Assembly (NCBI RefSeq): GCF_051401765.1
Contig: NW_027480601.1
Coordinates: 744,001-808,000, forward strand
Reading direction: 5' to 3'
From: Calliopsis andreniformis
Taxonomy: Eukaryota > Arthropoda > Insecta > Hymenoptera > Andrenidae
Length of the DNA stretch: 64,000 nucleotides
This document shows, piece by piece, positions 12,401-26,550 of the stretch. The notes under the pieces were generated by a model. That model saw only the letters and a program-made list of their open reading frames with translations. It had not been told where the DNA came from and did no database searches. The position numbers and the translations under genes are program-made. Position 1 is the stretch's first letter. Every line of letters begins with the position of its first letter.

Positions 12401-15400
12401 AGACCTTATCCTCAATCCTCAATCCTCAATCCTCAACCCTCAATTCTCAATCTTCAATCGTCAATCCTCAATCTTCAATCCTCAATCCTCAATCCTCAAT
12501 CCTCAATCCTCAATCCTCAAACCTCAATAAACAATCTTCAGTCCTCAATCCTCAATCCTCAATCCTCAATCCTCAATCCTCAACCTTCAATCATCGATAC
12601 TCAATCTTCAATCCTCAATCCTCAATCCTGAATCCTCAATCCTCAATCCTCAATCTTCAATCCTCAATACTCAATCTTCAATCCTCGATCCTCAATCCTC
12701 AATCCTCAATCCTAAATGATCAATACTCAATCCTCTATCTCCAATCCTCAATACTCAATCTTCAATCCTCAAACCTCAATCCTCAACCCTCAGCCCTCAT
12801 TCTCAATCCTCAATCCTCAACCCTCAATCATCAATATTCAATCCTCAATACTCAATCTTCAATCCTGATTTTTCAATCCTCAATACCCCATCCTCAATCT
12901 TCAACACTCAATCCTCAATCCTGAATTCTCAATCCTCAATCCTCAATCCTCAGAACTCAAACATAAATGCTCAACCCTCAGTCCTCGTCCTCAATCCACA
13001 ACACTCAATCCTCAATCCTCAAACCTCAATCCTCAATCTTCAATCCTCAATAATCAATCTCCTATCCTAGATCCTCAATCCCCAATACTCTATCCTTAAT
13101 CCTCAATATTCAATCCTCTATCCCCAGGCCACAATCTTCAATCCCCAAAGCTCAATAATCAATCCTCAATCCTCAGTCCTCAATCGTCAATCATCAATCC
13201 ACAATCTTCAATACTCAATCCTCAATCCTCAATCCTCTATCCTCTATCCTCAATCATCAATCCTCAATCTCCAATACTCAATCCTCAATCCTCAATCATC
13301 AATCCTGAATCCTCAATCCTCAATCATCAATCATCAATACTCAGCCTTCAATCATCAATCCTCAATACTCAATCCTCAATCCTCAATACTCAATCATCAA
13401 TCCTCAATCCTCAATCATCAACCTTCAATCCTCAATCCTCATTCCTCAAACATCAATCCTCAACCCTCAGTCCTCAATCCTCAACCCTCAGTCCTCATCC
13501 TCAAGTCTCAATTCTCAATCCTCAATACTCAATCCTCAATCTTCAATCCTCAATAATCAATCTCCTATCCTAGACCCTCAATCCCCAATACTCTCTCCTT
13601 AATCCTCAATATTCAATCCTCTATCCCCAGTCCACAATCTTCAAACCCAAAGCTCAATAATCAATCCTCAACCCTCAGTCCTCAATCGTCAACTATCAGT
13701 CCACAATCTTCAATACTCAATCCTCAATACTCAACCATCAATCCTCAATTCTCAATACTCAATAGAATATACTGAATTCTCAGGTTTCAATACTCAAACC
13801 TCATTCCTCAGCCCTCAACCCTCATCCTCCATCCTCAATCCTCAATCCTCAATCCTCAATCTTCAATCCTCAATAAACAACCTCCAATCCTAGATCCTCA
13901 ATCCCCAATCCTCAATGATTAATCCTCAACCTTCAATCCTCAATCCACAGTCCTCGATCGTCAATCCTCAACCCTCAATCTTCAATCCTCAATGCTCAAT
14001 CTTCAATCCTCAATCCTCAATCCCCAATCCTCAATCCTCAATCCTCAATCCTCAATCCTCAATCCTCAATCTTCAATCCTCAATACTCAATCTTCAATCC
14101 TCAATCCTCAATCTTAAGTCCTCAATCCTCATTCTCCAATCCTCAACAACCAATCCTCAATCTTCAATCCCAAATCCTCAATCCTCAATTCTCAATCCTC
14201 AATGCTAAATCCTCAGACCTCAAACATCAATACTCAGCCCTCAGTCCTCGTCGTCAATCCACAACCCTCAGCCCTCATACTCAATCCTCAATCCTCAATC
14301 CTCAACCCTCAATATTCAATCCTCAATGCTCAAGCCTCAATCCTCAATCCTCAATCCTCAATCCACAATCCACAATCCTCAATCCTCAATCCTCAAACCT
14401 CAATCCTCAACCGTCAGTCCTCGTCCTCAATCCTCAATCCTCAATCTTCAATCATCACTACTCAATCTTCAATCCTCAATCCTCAAACCTCAATCCTCAA
14501 TCCTCAATCCTCAACCCTCAATATTCAATCCTCAATGCTCAATCCTCAATCCTCAATCCTCAATCCTCAATCCTCAATGCCCAATCCTCAATCTTCAATC
14601 CTCAATCCTCAATCCTCAATTCTCAATCCTCAATCCTCAATCCTCAGTCCTCAATCCTCAATCCTCAATCCTCAATTATCCACCTCAATCTTCAATACTC
14701 AATCCTCAATCCTCAATCCTCAATCCTCAATCCTCAATACTCAACCATCAATCCTCAATCCTCAATCCTCAATCCTCAATATTCAACACACAACCCTCAA
14801 CCATCAATTCGCAATACCCAACCATCAATCCTCAATTATCAACACTCAATAGAATATCCTGAATTCTCATGGTTCAATACTCAATCCACATTATTCAATA
14901 ATCAAATCTCAATCCACAAACCTCAATCCTTATCACTCAATCCTCAACACTCAGTCCTCTCTCTTCAATCCTCCATCCTCAATCCTCAATCCTGAAGCGT
15001 CAATCCTCAATCCTCAATACTCAATCCTAAATGATCAATCCTCAATCCTCTATCTCCAATCCTCAATACTCAATCCTCAATCTTCAATCTTCAATACTCA
15101 ATCTTCAATCCTCAATCCTCAATCCTCAATCCTCCATCCTCCATCCTCAATCCTCAATCCACAATCCTCAATCTTCAATCCTCAATAAACAACCTCCAAT
15201 CCTAGATCCTCAATCCCCAATCCTCAATCATTAATCCTCAACCTTCAATCCTCAATCCACAGTCCTCGATCGTCAATCCTCAATGCTCAATCCTCAATCC
15301 TCAATCCTCAGGCATCAGTCCTCAATCCTCAATCCTCAATCTTCAATCCCCAATCCTCGATCCTCAATCCTCAATCCTCAATCTTCAATCCTCAATACTC

Positions 15401-15416
15401 AATCTTCAATCCTCAA
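9127..15416. repeat. 6290-bp tandem duplication, copy 1
   Basis: Every landmark in this block recurs exactly 6290 bp further right: 9703/15993, 10899/17189, 13774/20064 and 14861/21151. The unit begins in the run of CAGTCCT repeats near 9127, and the same run reappears at 15417, so the copies abut directly. I found six substitutions and no indel between the copies: positions 10852, 11067, 11949, 14516, 14811 and 14846 here. It includes a 524-codon open frame (11057-12631) that is a by-product of the heptamer. No gene is present. 6290 is not a multiple of 7, which fits the presence of 6-bp and 8-bp units inside it. Confidence 0.9.
11057..12631 (+). other. Longest open frame (524 codons), a by-product of the heptamer and not called as a gene
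   Basis: The frame reads a degenerate SSILNPQ repeat from end to end, with no signal peptide, membrane segment or recognisable domain. The same frame recurs at 17347-18921 in the duplicated 6290-bp unit, and frames of 429-481 codons lie at 3904-5193, 26268-27587, 29715-31160 and 34186-35535. CCTCAAT has no stop codon in any plus-strand frame, and frames end only where a variant makes TAA, TAG or TGA. Overlapping plus-strand frames encode the same peptide, copies differ by 7-bp indels without regard to codons, and no promoter-like or unique flank is present. Coding is very unlikely; repeat-driven translation of a transcript cannot be excluded. Confidence 0.85.
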
Positions 15417-18400
15417 TCCTCAGTCCTCAGTCCTCAGTCCTCAGTCCTCAAACCTCAATCCTCACCCCTCAGCCCACATTCTCAATCCTCAATCCTCAAC
15501 CCTCAATCATCAATATTCAATCCTCAATACTCAATCTTCAATCCTGATTCTTCAATCCTCAATACCCAATCCTCAATCTTCAACACTCAATCCTCAATCC
15601 TGAATTCTCAATCCTCCATCCTCAATCCTCAGACCTCAAACATAAATGCTCAACCCTCAGTCCTCGTCCTCAATCCACAACACTCAATCCTCAATCCTCA
15701 AACTTCAATCATCAATATTCAGTCTTCAATCCTCAATCCTCAATCCTCAATCCTCAATCCTCATTCGTCAATCCTCAATGTTCAACCATCAATCCTCAAT
15801 CCTCAGTCCTCAATCCTCAACCCTCAATCCTCAATCATCAATCTTCAATCATCAATACTCAATCTTCAATCCTCAATCTTCAATCCTCAATCCTCGATCC
15901 TCAATCCTCAATATTCAACACACAACCCTCAACCATCGATCCTCAATACTCAACCATCAATCCTCAATTCTCAATACTCAATAGAATATCCTGAATTCTC
16001 ATGGTTCAATACACAATCCACATTATTCAATAACCAAATATCAATCCTCAAACATCAATCTTCAACACTCAATCCTCAACACTCAGTCCTCTCTCTTCAA
16101 TCCTCCATCCTCAATCCTCAATCCTCAACCGTCAGTCCTCGTCCTCAATCCTCAACTATGAATCCTCAATCCTCAATATTCAATCATCAATACTCAATCT
16201 TCAATCCTGAATCCTCAATCCTCAATCCTCAATCCTCAATCCTCAATCCTCAGTCCTCAAACCTCAATCCTGAATCCTCAATCCTCAGTTCTCAAACCTC
16301 AATCCTGAATCTTCAATCCTGAATCCTCAATCTTCAGACCTCAGTCCTCAACAATCAGTTGTCAATTCTCAATCCTGAATACAATATCATCAATTCACAG
16401 TTTTCAATACTCAATACTTAATCTGCAATCTTCAAATCTCTATCCACAAACATCAATTCTCATCACTGAACCCTCAACACTCAGTCCCCAATCCTCAATC
16501 TTCAATCGTCAACACTCTGTCCTCAACACTCGGTCCTCTCTCTTCAATCCTCCATCCTCAATCCTCTATCCTCAAGCGTCAATCCTCAATCCTCAATCCT
16601 CAACCCTCAATCCTCAGTCATCAAACCTCAGTTCCGAATCCTCAATCCTGAATGCTCAATCTTCATCCCTCAGTCCGCAACAATCAATTGTCAATCCTCA
16701 ATCCTCAATACAATATCCTCAATTCACAGTTTTCAATACTCAATCCCCAATCTTCAATCTTCAAATCTCAATCCACAGACATCAATTCTCATCACTCAAC
16801 CCTCAACACTCAGTCCTCAATCTTCAATCCTCAATCCTCAATCCTCAATCTTCAATCCTCCATACTCAATCGTCAATCCTCAATCCTCAATCATCAATCC
16901 TCAATTCCCAATACTATATCCTTAATCCTCAGTATTCAATCCTCTATCCCCAGGCCACAATCTTCAATCCCCAAAGCTCAATAATCAATCCTCAATCCTC
17001 AGTGCTCAATCGTCAATCATCAATCCACAACCTTCAATAGTCAATCCTCAATCCTCAATCCTCAATCCTCAATCCTCAAACCTCAGTCATCAATCCTCAA
17101 TCTTCAATACTCAATCCTCAATCCTCAATCCTGATTCCTCAATACTTAACCATCAATCCTCAATTCTCAATACTCAATAGAATATCCTGAATTCTTAGGA
17201 TTCAATACTCAAACCTCAATCCTCAGCCCTCAGCACTCATCCTCCATCCTCAATCCTCAATCCTCAATCCTCAATCTTCAATCCTCAATACGCAATCTTC
17301 GATCCTCAATCCTCAACACTCAATCCTCAATCCTCAATCCTCAGTCATGAATACTCAATCTTCAACACTCAATCCTCAATCCTCAATCCTCAATCCTCAA
17401 TCCTCGTTCCTCAAACTTCAAACCTCAACCCTCAGTCCTCATCCTCAATTCTCAATTCTCAATCCTCAATCCTCAATTCTCAATCTTCAATCCTCAATAA
17501 TCAATCTCCAATCCCAGATCCTCAATCCCCAATCCTCAATCGTTAATCCTCTATCTTCAATCCTCAATCCCCAGTCCTCAATCCTCAATACTCAATCTTC
17601 AATCCTCAATCCTCAATTCTCAATCCTCAATACTCAATCCTCAATTGTCAATCCTCAGTCCCCTATCCTCAATCTTCAATCCTCAATCCTCAATCCTCAA
17701 TCCTTAATCCTCAATCTTCAATCCTCAATACTCAATCTTCAATTCTCAATCCTCAATCCTCAATCCTCAATCCTCAATCCTCAATCCTCAATCTTCAATC
17801 CTCAACCGTCAGTCCTCGTCCTCAATCCTCAACCCTCAATCCTCAAACCTGAATCTTCAATCATCAATACTCAATCTTCAATACTCAATCCTCAACCCTC
17901 AATCCTCAATCCTCAATCTTCAATCTTCATGTCTCCTTCCACAAACATCAATTCTCATCACTCAACCATCAACACTCAGTCCTCAACCTTCAGTCCTCAA
18001 TCCTCAATACTCAATCCTCAGTCCTCAGTCCTCAATCTTCAATACTCAATCCTCAATCATAAAATCCTCAATCCTCAATCCTCAATCCCCAATCCTCAAT
18101 CTTCAATCCTCAATTCTCAATCCTCAAGCCTCGATCCTCAATCCTCAATCTTCAATCCTGAATACTCAATCTTCAATCCTCAAACCTCAATCCTCAATAC
18201 TCAATCGTCAGTCTTCAATCCTCAATACTCAATCATCAATCCTCAATCCTCAATCCTCAATCCTCAATCCTCATTCTTCAATCCTCAATACCCAATCCTC
18301 ATTCTTCAGTCCTCAATCCTCAATCCTCAATTCTCAACGCTCAGCCCTCATCCTCAGTCCTCAATCCTCAATCATCAATCCTCAATCTTCAATCCTAAAT

Positions 18401-21400
18401 ACTCAATCTTCAATCCTCAAACCTCAATCCTCAATCCTCAATCTTCAATCCTCAATCCTCTTTCTCCAATCCTCAACACCCAATCCTCAATCTTCAATCC
18501 CAAATCCTCAATCCTCAATTCTCAATCCTCAATCCTCAATCCTCAGACCTCAAACATCTATACTCAACCCTCAGTCCTCGTTCTCAATCCACAACCCTCA
18601 ATCCTCAATCCTCAATCCTCAATCCTCAATCATCGATCTTCAATCCTCAATACTCAATCATCAATCCTCAATCGTCAGTCCTCAACCCTCAGACCTTATC
18701 CTCAATCCTCAATCCTCAATCCTCAACCCTCAATTCTCAATCTTCAATCGTCAATCCTCAATCTTCAATCCTCAATCCTCAATCCTCAATCCTCAATCCT
18801 CAATCCTCAAACCTCAATAAACAATCTTCAGTCCTCAATCCTCAATCCTCAATCCTCAATCCTCAATCCTCAACCTTCAATCATCGATACTCAATCTTCA
18901 ATCCTCAATCCTCAATCCTGAATCCTCAATCCTCAATCCTCAATCTTCAATCCTCAATACTCAATCTTCAATCCTCGATCCTCAATCCTCAATCCTCAAT
19001 CCTAAATGATCAATACTCAATCCTCTATCTCCAATCCTCAATACTCAATCTTCAATCCTCAAACCTCAATCCTCAACCCTCAGCCCTCATTCTCAATCCT
19101 CAATCCTCAACCCTCAATCATCAATATTCAATCCTCAATACTCAATCTTCAATCCTGATTTTTCAATCCTCAATACCCCATCCTCAATCTTCAACACTCA
19201 ATCCTCAATCCTGAATTCTCAATCCTCAATCCTCAATCCTCAGAACTCAAACATAAATGCTCAACCCTCAGTCCTCGTCCTCAATCCACAACACTCAATC
19301 CTCAATCCTCAAACCTCAATCCTCAATCTTCAATCCTCAATAATCAATCTCCTATCCTAGATCCTCAATCCCCAATACTCTATCCTTAATCCTCAATATT
19401 CAATCCTCTATCCCCAGGCCACAATCTTCAATCCCCAAAGCTCAATAATCAATCCTCAATCCTCAGTCCTCAATCGTCAATCATCAATCCACAATCTTCA
19501 ATACTCAATCCTCAATCCTCAATCCTCTATCCTCTATCCTCAATCATCAATCCTCAATCTCCAATACTCAATCCTCAATCCTCAATCATCAATCCTGAAT
19601 CCTCAATCCTCAATCATCAATCATCAATACTCAGCCTTCAATCATCAATCCTCAATACTCAATCCTCAATCCTCAATACTCAATCATCAATCCTCAATCC
19701 TCAATCATCAACCTTCAATCCTCAATCCTCATTCCTCAAACATCAATCCTCAACCCTCAGTCCTCAATCCTCAACCCTCAGTCCTCATCCTCAAGTCTCA
19801 ATTCTCAATCCTCAATACTCAATCCTCAATCTTCAATCCTCAATAATCAATCTCCTATCCTAGACCCTCAATCCCCAATACTCTCTCCTTAATCCTCAAT
19901 ATTCAATCCTCTATCCCCAGTCCACAATCTTCAAACCCAAAGCTCAATAATCAATCCTCAACCCTCAGTCCTCAATCGTCAACTATCAGTCCACAATCTT
20001 CAATACTCAATCCTCAATACTCAACCATCAATCCTCAATTCTCAATACTCAATAGAATATACTGAATTCTCAGGTTTCAATACTCAAACCTCATTCCTCA
20101 GCCCTCAACCCTCATCCTCCATCCTCAATCCTCAATCCTCAATCCTCAATCTTCAATCCTCAATAAACAACCTCCAATCCTAGATCCTCAATCCCCAATC
20201 CTCAATGATTAATCCTCAACCTTCAATCCTCAATCCACAGTCCTCGATCGTCAATCCTCAACCCTCAATCTTCAATCCTCAATGCTCAATCTTCAATCCT
20301 CAATCCTCAATCCCCAATCCTCAATCCTCAATCCTCAATCCTCAATCCTCAATCCTCAATCTTCAATCCTCAATACTCAATCTTCAATCCTCAATCCTCA
20401 ATCTTAAGTCCTCAATCCTCATTCTCCAATCCTCAACAACCAATCCTCAATCTTCAATCCCAAATCCTCAATCCTCAATTCTCAATCCTCAATGCTAAAT
20501 CCTCAGACCTCAAACATCAATACTCAGCCCTCAGTCCTCGTCGTCAATCCACAACCCTCAGCCCTCATACTCAATCCTCAATCCTCAATCCTCAACCCTC
20601 AATATTCAATCCTCAATGCTCAAGCCTCAATCCTCAATCCTCAATCCTCAATCCACAATCCACAATCCTCAATCCTCAATCCTCAAACCTCAATCCTCAA
20701 CCGTCAGTCCTCGTCCTCAATCCTCAATCCTCAATCTTCAATCATCACTACTCAATCTTCAATCCTCAATCCTCAAACCTCAATCCTCAATCCTCAATCC
20801 TCAACGCTCAATATTCAATCCTCAATGCTCAATCCTCAATCCTCAATCCTCAATCCTCAATCCTCAATGCCCAATCCTCAATCTTCAATCCTCAATCCTC
20901 AATCCTCAATTCTCAATCCTCAATCCTCAATCCTCAGTCCTCAATCCTCAATCCTCAATCCTCAATTATCCACCTCAATCTTCAATACTCAATCCTCAAT
21001 CCTCAATCCTCAATCCTCAATCCTCAATACTCAACCATCAATCCTCAATCCTCAATCCTCAATCCTCAATATTCAACACACAACCCTCAACCATCAATTC
21101 TCAATACCCAACCATCAATCCTCAATTATCAACACGCAATAGAATATCCTGAATTCTCATGGTTCAATACTCAATCCACATTATTCAATAATCAAATCTC
21201 AATCCACAAACCTCAATCCTTATCACTCAATCCTCAACACTCAGTCCTCTCTCTTCAATCCTCCATCCTCAATCCTCAATCCTGAAGCGTCAATCCTCAA
21301 TCCTCAATACTCAATCCTAAATGATCAATCCTCAATCCTCTATCTCCAATCCTCAATACTCAATCCTCAATCTTCAATCTTCAATACTCAATCTTCAATC

Positions 21401-21706
21401 CTCAATCCTCAATCCTCAATCCTCCATCCTCCATCCTCAATCCTCAATCCACAATCCTCAATCTTCAATCCTCAATAAACAACCTCCAATCCTAGATCCT
21501 CAATCCCCAATCCTCAATCATTAATCCTCAACCTTCAATCCTCAATCCACAGTCCTCGATCGTCAATCCTCAATGCTCAATCCTCAATCCTCAATCCTCA
21601 GGCATCAGTCCTCAATCCTCAATCCTCAATCTTCAATCCCCAATCCTCGATCCTCAATCCTCAATCCTCAATCTTCAATCCTCAATACTCAATCTTCAAT
21701 CCTCAA
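15417..21706. repeat. 6290-bp tandem duplication, copy 2
   Basis: Direct head-to-tail neighbour of 9127-15416 and about 99.9% identical to it. The differing positions found are 17142 (A against G), 17357 (A against C), 18239 (A against G), 20806 (G against C), 21101 (T against G) and 21136 (G against T). Several make one copy closer to the consensus unit, so both copies have mutated since duplication. The match ends at about 21706, where copy 1 turns into the CAGTCCT run that begins copy 2. No gene is present. Confidence 0.9.
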
Positions 21707-22944
21707 TCCTCAATCCCCAATCCTCAATCCTCAATCCTCAATCCTCAATCCTCAATCCTCAATCTTCAATCCTCAATACTCAATCTTCAATCCTCAATCC
21801 TCAATCTTAAGTCCTCAATCCTCATTCTCCAAACCTCAACAACCAATCCTCAATCTTCAATCCCAAATCCTCAATCCTCAATTCTCAATCCTCAATCCTA
21901 AATCCTCAGACCTCAAACATCAATACTCAGCCCTCAGTCCTCGTCGTCAATCCACAACCCTCAGCCCTCATACTCAATCCTCAATCCTCAATCCTCAACC
22001 CTCAATATTCAATCCTCAATGCTCAATCCTCAATCCTCAATCCTCAATCCACAATCCACAATCCTCAATCCTCAATCCTCAAAGCTCAATCCTCAACCGT
22101 CAGTCCTCGTCCTCAATCCTCAATCCTGAATCTTCAATCATCACTACTCAATCTTCAATCCTCAATCCTCAAACCTCAATCCTCAATCCTCAATCCTCAA
22201 CCCTCAATATTCAATCCTCAATGCTCAATCCTCAATCCTCAATCCTCAATCCTCAATCCTCAATGCCCAATCCTCAATCTTCAATCCTCAATCCTCAATC
22301 CTCAATTCTCAATCCTCAATCCTCAATCCTCAGTCCTCAATCCTCAATCCTCAATCCTCAATTATCCACCTCAATCTTCAATACTCAATCCTTAATCCTC
22401 AATCCTCAATCCTCAATCCTCAATACTCAACCATCAATCCTCAATCCTCAATCCTCAATCCTCAATATTCAACACACAACCCTCAACCATCAATTCTCAA
22501 TACCCAACCATCAATCCTCAATTATCAACACTCATTAGAATATCCTGAATTCCCATGGTTCAATACTCAATCCACATTATTCAATAATAAAATCTCAATC
22601 CACAAACCTCAATCCTTAACACTCAATCCTCAACACTCAGTCCTCTCTCTTCAATCCTCCATCCTCAATCCTCAATCCTGAAGCGTCAATCCTCAATCCG
22701 CAATACTCAATCCTAAATGATCAATCCTCAATCCTCTATCTCCAATCCTCAATACTCAATCTTCAATCCTCAAACCGCAATCCTCAATCCTCAATCTTCA
22801 ATCCTCAATCCTCTTTCTCCAATCCTCAATACTCAATCTTCAATCCTCAATCCTCAATCCTCAATCCTCAATCTTCAATCCTCAATACCCAATCCTCACT
22901 CTTCAATCCTCAAACCTCAATCCTCAATTCTCAACACTCAATCC
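21707..22944. repeat. Local copy of the end of the 6290-bp unit (offset about 1.4 kb)
   Basis: Most of this stretch, to about 22726, repeats 20304-21330. The offset is 1403 on the left (CTAAATCCTCAG at 20495/21898) and 1396 on the right (landmarks 21151/22547; TAAATGATC at 21321/22717), a one-heptamer difference. The landmark at 22547 reads GAATTCCCATGG and is preceded by CTCATTAG, both private changes. The remainder is ordinary variant heptamers leading into the third partial copy of the larger unit. No gene is seen. Confidence 0.7.
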
Positions 22945-25756
22945 TCAGTCCTCAGTCCTCAGTCCTCAGTCCTCAAACCTCAATCCTCACCCCTCAGCCC
23001 TCATTCTCAATCCTCAATCCTCAACCCTCAATCATCAATATTCAATCCTCAATACTCAATCTTCAATCCTGATTCTTCAATCCTCAATACCCAATCCTCA
23101 ATCTTCAACACTCAATCCTCAATCCTGAATTCTCAATCCTCCATCCTCAATCCTCAGACCTCAAACATAAATGCTCAACCCTCAGTCCTCGTCCTCAATC
23201 CACAACACTCAATCCTCAATCCTCAAACTTCAATCATCAATATTCAGTCTTCAATCCTCAATCCTCAATCCTCAATCCTCAATCCTCAATCCTCATTCGT
23301 CAATCCTCAATGTTCAATCATCAATCCTCAATCCTCAGTCCTCAATCCTCAACCCTCAATCCTCAATCATCAATCTTCAATCATCAATACTCAATCTTCA
23401 ATCCTCAATCTTCAATCCTCAATCCTCGATCCTCAATCCTCAATATTCAACACACAACCCTCAACCATCGATCCTCAATACTCAACCATCAATCCTCAAT
23501 TCTCAATACTCAATAGAATATCCTGAATTCTCATGGTTCAATACACAATCCACATTATTCAATAACCAAATATCAATCCTCAAACATCAATCTTCAACAC
23601 TCAATCCTCAACACTCAGTCCTCTCTCTTCAATCCTCCATCCTCAATCCTCAATCCTCAACCGTCAGTCCTCGTCCTCAATCCTCAACTATGAATCCTCA
23701 ATCCTCAATATTCAATCATCAATACTCAATCTTCAATCCTGAATCCTCAATCCTCAATCCTCAATCCTCAATCCTCAATCCTCAGTCCTCAAACCTCAAT
23801 CCTGAATCCTCAATCCTCAGTTCTCAAACCTCAATCCTGAATCTTCAATCCTGAATCCTCAATCTTCAGACCTCAGTCCTCAACAATCAGTTGTCAATTC
23901 TCAATCCTGAATACAATATCATCAATTCACAGTTTTCAATACTCAATACTTAATCTGCAATCTTCAAATCTCTATCCACAAACATCAATTCTCATCACTG
24001 AACCCGCAACACTCAGTCCCCAATCCTCAATCTTCAATCGTCAACACTCTGTCCTCAACACTCGGTCCTCTCTCTTCAATCCTCCATCCTCAATCCTCTA
24101 TCCTCAAGCGACAATCCTCAATCCTCAATCCTCAACCCTCAATCCTCAGTCATCAAACCTCAATTCCGAATCCTCAATCCTGAATGCTCAATCTTCATCC
24201 CTCAGTCCGCAACAATCAATTGTCAATCCTCAATCCTCAATACAATATCCTCAATTCACAGTTTTCAATACTCAATCCCCAATCTTCAATCTTCAAATCT
24301 CAATCCACAGACATCAATTCTCATCACTCAACCCTCAACACTCAGTCCTCAATCTTCAATCCTCAATCCTCAATCCTCAATCTTCAATCCTCCATACTCA
24401 ATCGTCAATCCTCAATCCTCAATCATCAATCCTCAATTCCCAATACTATATCCTTAATCCTCAGTATTCAATCCTCTATCCCCAGGCCACAATCTTCAAT
24501 CCCCAAAGCTCAATAATCAATCCTCAATCCTCAGTCCTCAATCGTCAATCATCAATCCACAATCTTCAATAGTCAATCCTCAATCCTCAATCCTCAATCC
24601 TCAATCCTCAAACCTCAGTCATCAATCCTCAATCTTCAATACTCAATCCTCAATCCTCAATCCTGAATCCTCAATACTTAACCATCAATCCTCAATTCTC
24701 AATACTCAATAGAATATCCTGAATTCTTAGGATTCAATACTCAAACCTCAATCCTCAGCCCTCAGCACTCATCCTCCATCCTCAATCCTCAATCCTCAAT
24801 CCTCAATCTTCAATCCTCAATACGCAATCTTCGATCCTCAATCCTCAACACTCAATCCTCAATCCTCAATCCTCAGTCATGAATACTCAATCTTTAACAC
24901 TCAATCCTCAATCCTCAATCCTCAATCCTCAATCCTCAATCCTCAATCCTCGTTCCTCAAACTTCAAACCTCAACCCTCAGTCCTCATCCTCAATTCTCA
25001 ATTCTCAATCCTCAATCCTCAATTCTCAATCTTCAATCCTCAATAATCAATCTCCAATCCCAGATCCTCAATCCCCAATCCTCAATCGTTAATCCTCTAT
25101 CTTCAATCCTCAATCCCCAGTCCTCAATCCTCAATACTCAATCTTCAATCCTCAATCCTCAATTCTCAATCCTCAATACTCAATCCTCAATTGTCAATCC
25201 TCAGTCCCCTATCCTCAATCTTCAATCCTCAATCCTCAATCCTCAATCCTTAATCCTCAATCTTCAATCCTCAATACTCAATCTTCAATTCTCAATCCTC
25301 AATCCTCAATCCTCAATCCTCAATCCTCAATCCTCAATCCTCAATCTTCAATCCTCAACCGTCAGTCCTCGTCCTCAATCCTCAACCCTCAATCCTCAAA
25401 CCTGAATCTTCAATCATCAATACTCAATCTTCAATACTCAATCCTCAACCCTCAATCCTCAATCCTCAATCTTCAATCTTCATGTCTCCTTCCACAAACA
25501 TCAATTCTCATCACTCAACCATCAACACTCAGTCCTCAACCTTCAGTCCTCAATCCTCAATACTCAGTCCTCAGTCCTCAGTCCTCAATCTTCAATACTC
25601 AATCCTCAATCATAAAATCCTCAATCCTCAATCCTCAATCCCCAATCCTCAATCTTCAATACTCAATTCTCAATCCTCAAGCCTCGATCCTCAATCCTCA
25701 ATCTTCAATCCTGAATACTCAATCTTCAATCCTCAAACCTCAATCCTCAATACTCA
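22945..25756. repeat. Third, partial copy of the 6290-bp unit
   Basis: Collinear with 15420-18204. The offset is 7525 at CTCACCCCTC (15461/22986), 7532 at the landmarks (17189/24721) and 7553 at CTTCATGTCTCC (17929/25482). Each step is a multiple of 7, so the copies differ by whole heptamers plus substitutions. It also overlaps the segment shared with 1-1854. The match fails near 25757, where this copy reads TCAATCTTCAATCC and the partner TCAATCGTCAGTC. Confidence 0.75.
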
Positions 25757-26550
25757 ATCTTCAATCCTCAATCTTCAATCCTCAATCCTCAATCCTCAAT
25801 CCTCAATATTCAACACACAACCCTCAACGATCAATCCTCAATACTCAACCATCAATCTTCAATTCTCAATAGTCAATAGAATATCCTGAACTCTCATGGC
25901 TCAATACTCAATCCACATTATTCAATAATCAAATCTCAATCCTCAAACATCAATCCTCAACACTCAATCCTCAACACTCAGTCCTCTCTCCTCAATCCTC
26001 CATCATCAATCCTCAATCCTCAAGCGTCAATCCTCAATCCTCAATCCTCAACACTCCATCCTCAGTCCTGAAACCTCAATCCCGAAACCTCAAACCTGAA
26101 TCATCTATCTTCAGACCTCAGTCCTCAACAATCATTTGTCAATCCTCAATCCTCAATAGAATATCCTCAATTCACTGTTTTCAATACTCAATGCTCAATC
26201 TGCAATCTTCAAATCTCTATCCACAAAGATCAATTCTAATCACTCAACCATCAACACTCAGTCCTCAATGTTCAATCCTCAATTCTCAATTCTCAATCTT
26301 CAATCCTCAATCCTCAACCGTCAATCGTCAATCCTCAATCCTCAATCTTCAATCATCAACATTCAATCTTCAATCCTCAATCCACAATCCTCAATCCTCA
26401 GTGCTCAATCCTCAATCTTCAATCCCCAATCCTCGATCCTCAATCCTCAATCCTCAATCTTCAATCCTCAATGCTCAATCTTCAATCCTCAATCCTCAAT
26501 CCCCAATCCTCAATCCTCAATCCTCAATCCTCAATCCTCAATCCTCAATC
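24690..26550. repeat. Distant copy of 1-1854
   Basis: Apart from one heptamer (pure tract 25297-25345), I saw no difference from 1-1854 in the stretches compared, although about 24.7 kb separates the two. The adjacent related copy at 29213 onward is less similar: it has a 183-bp deletion and substitutions such as AACACTCAATCC for AACACTCCATCC. Closer identity at distance than with the neighbour suggests conversion or a rearranged large unit. Confidence 0.8.
25297..25345. repeat. Pure consensus tract, seven CCTCAAT units
   Basis: Seven perfect consecutive CCTCAAT units, bounded by TCTCAAT on the left and CTTCAAT on the right. The counterpart in the first kilobase has one unit fewer. Pure tracts in this array are short and are where one-unit length differences between copies fall, as expected for replication slippage. 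Confidence 0.85.
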
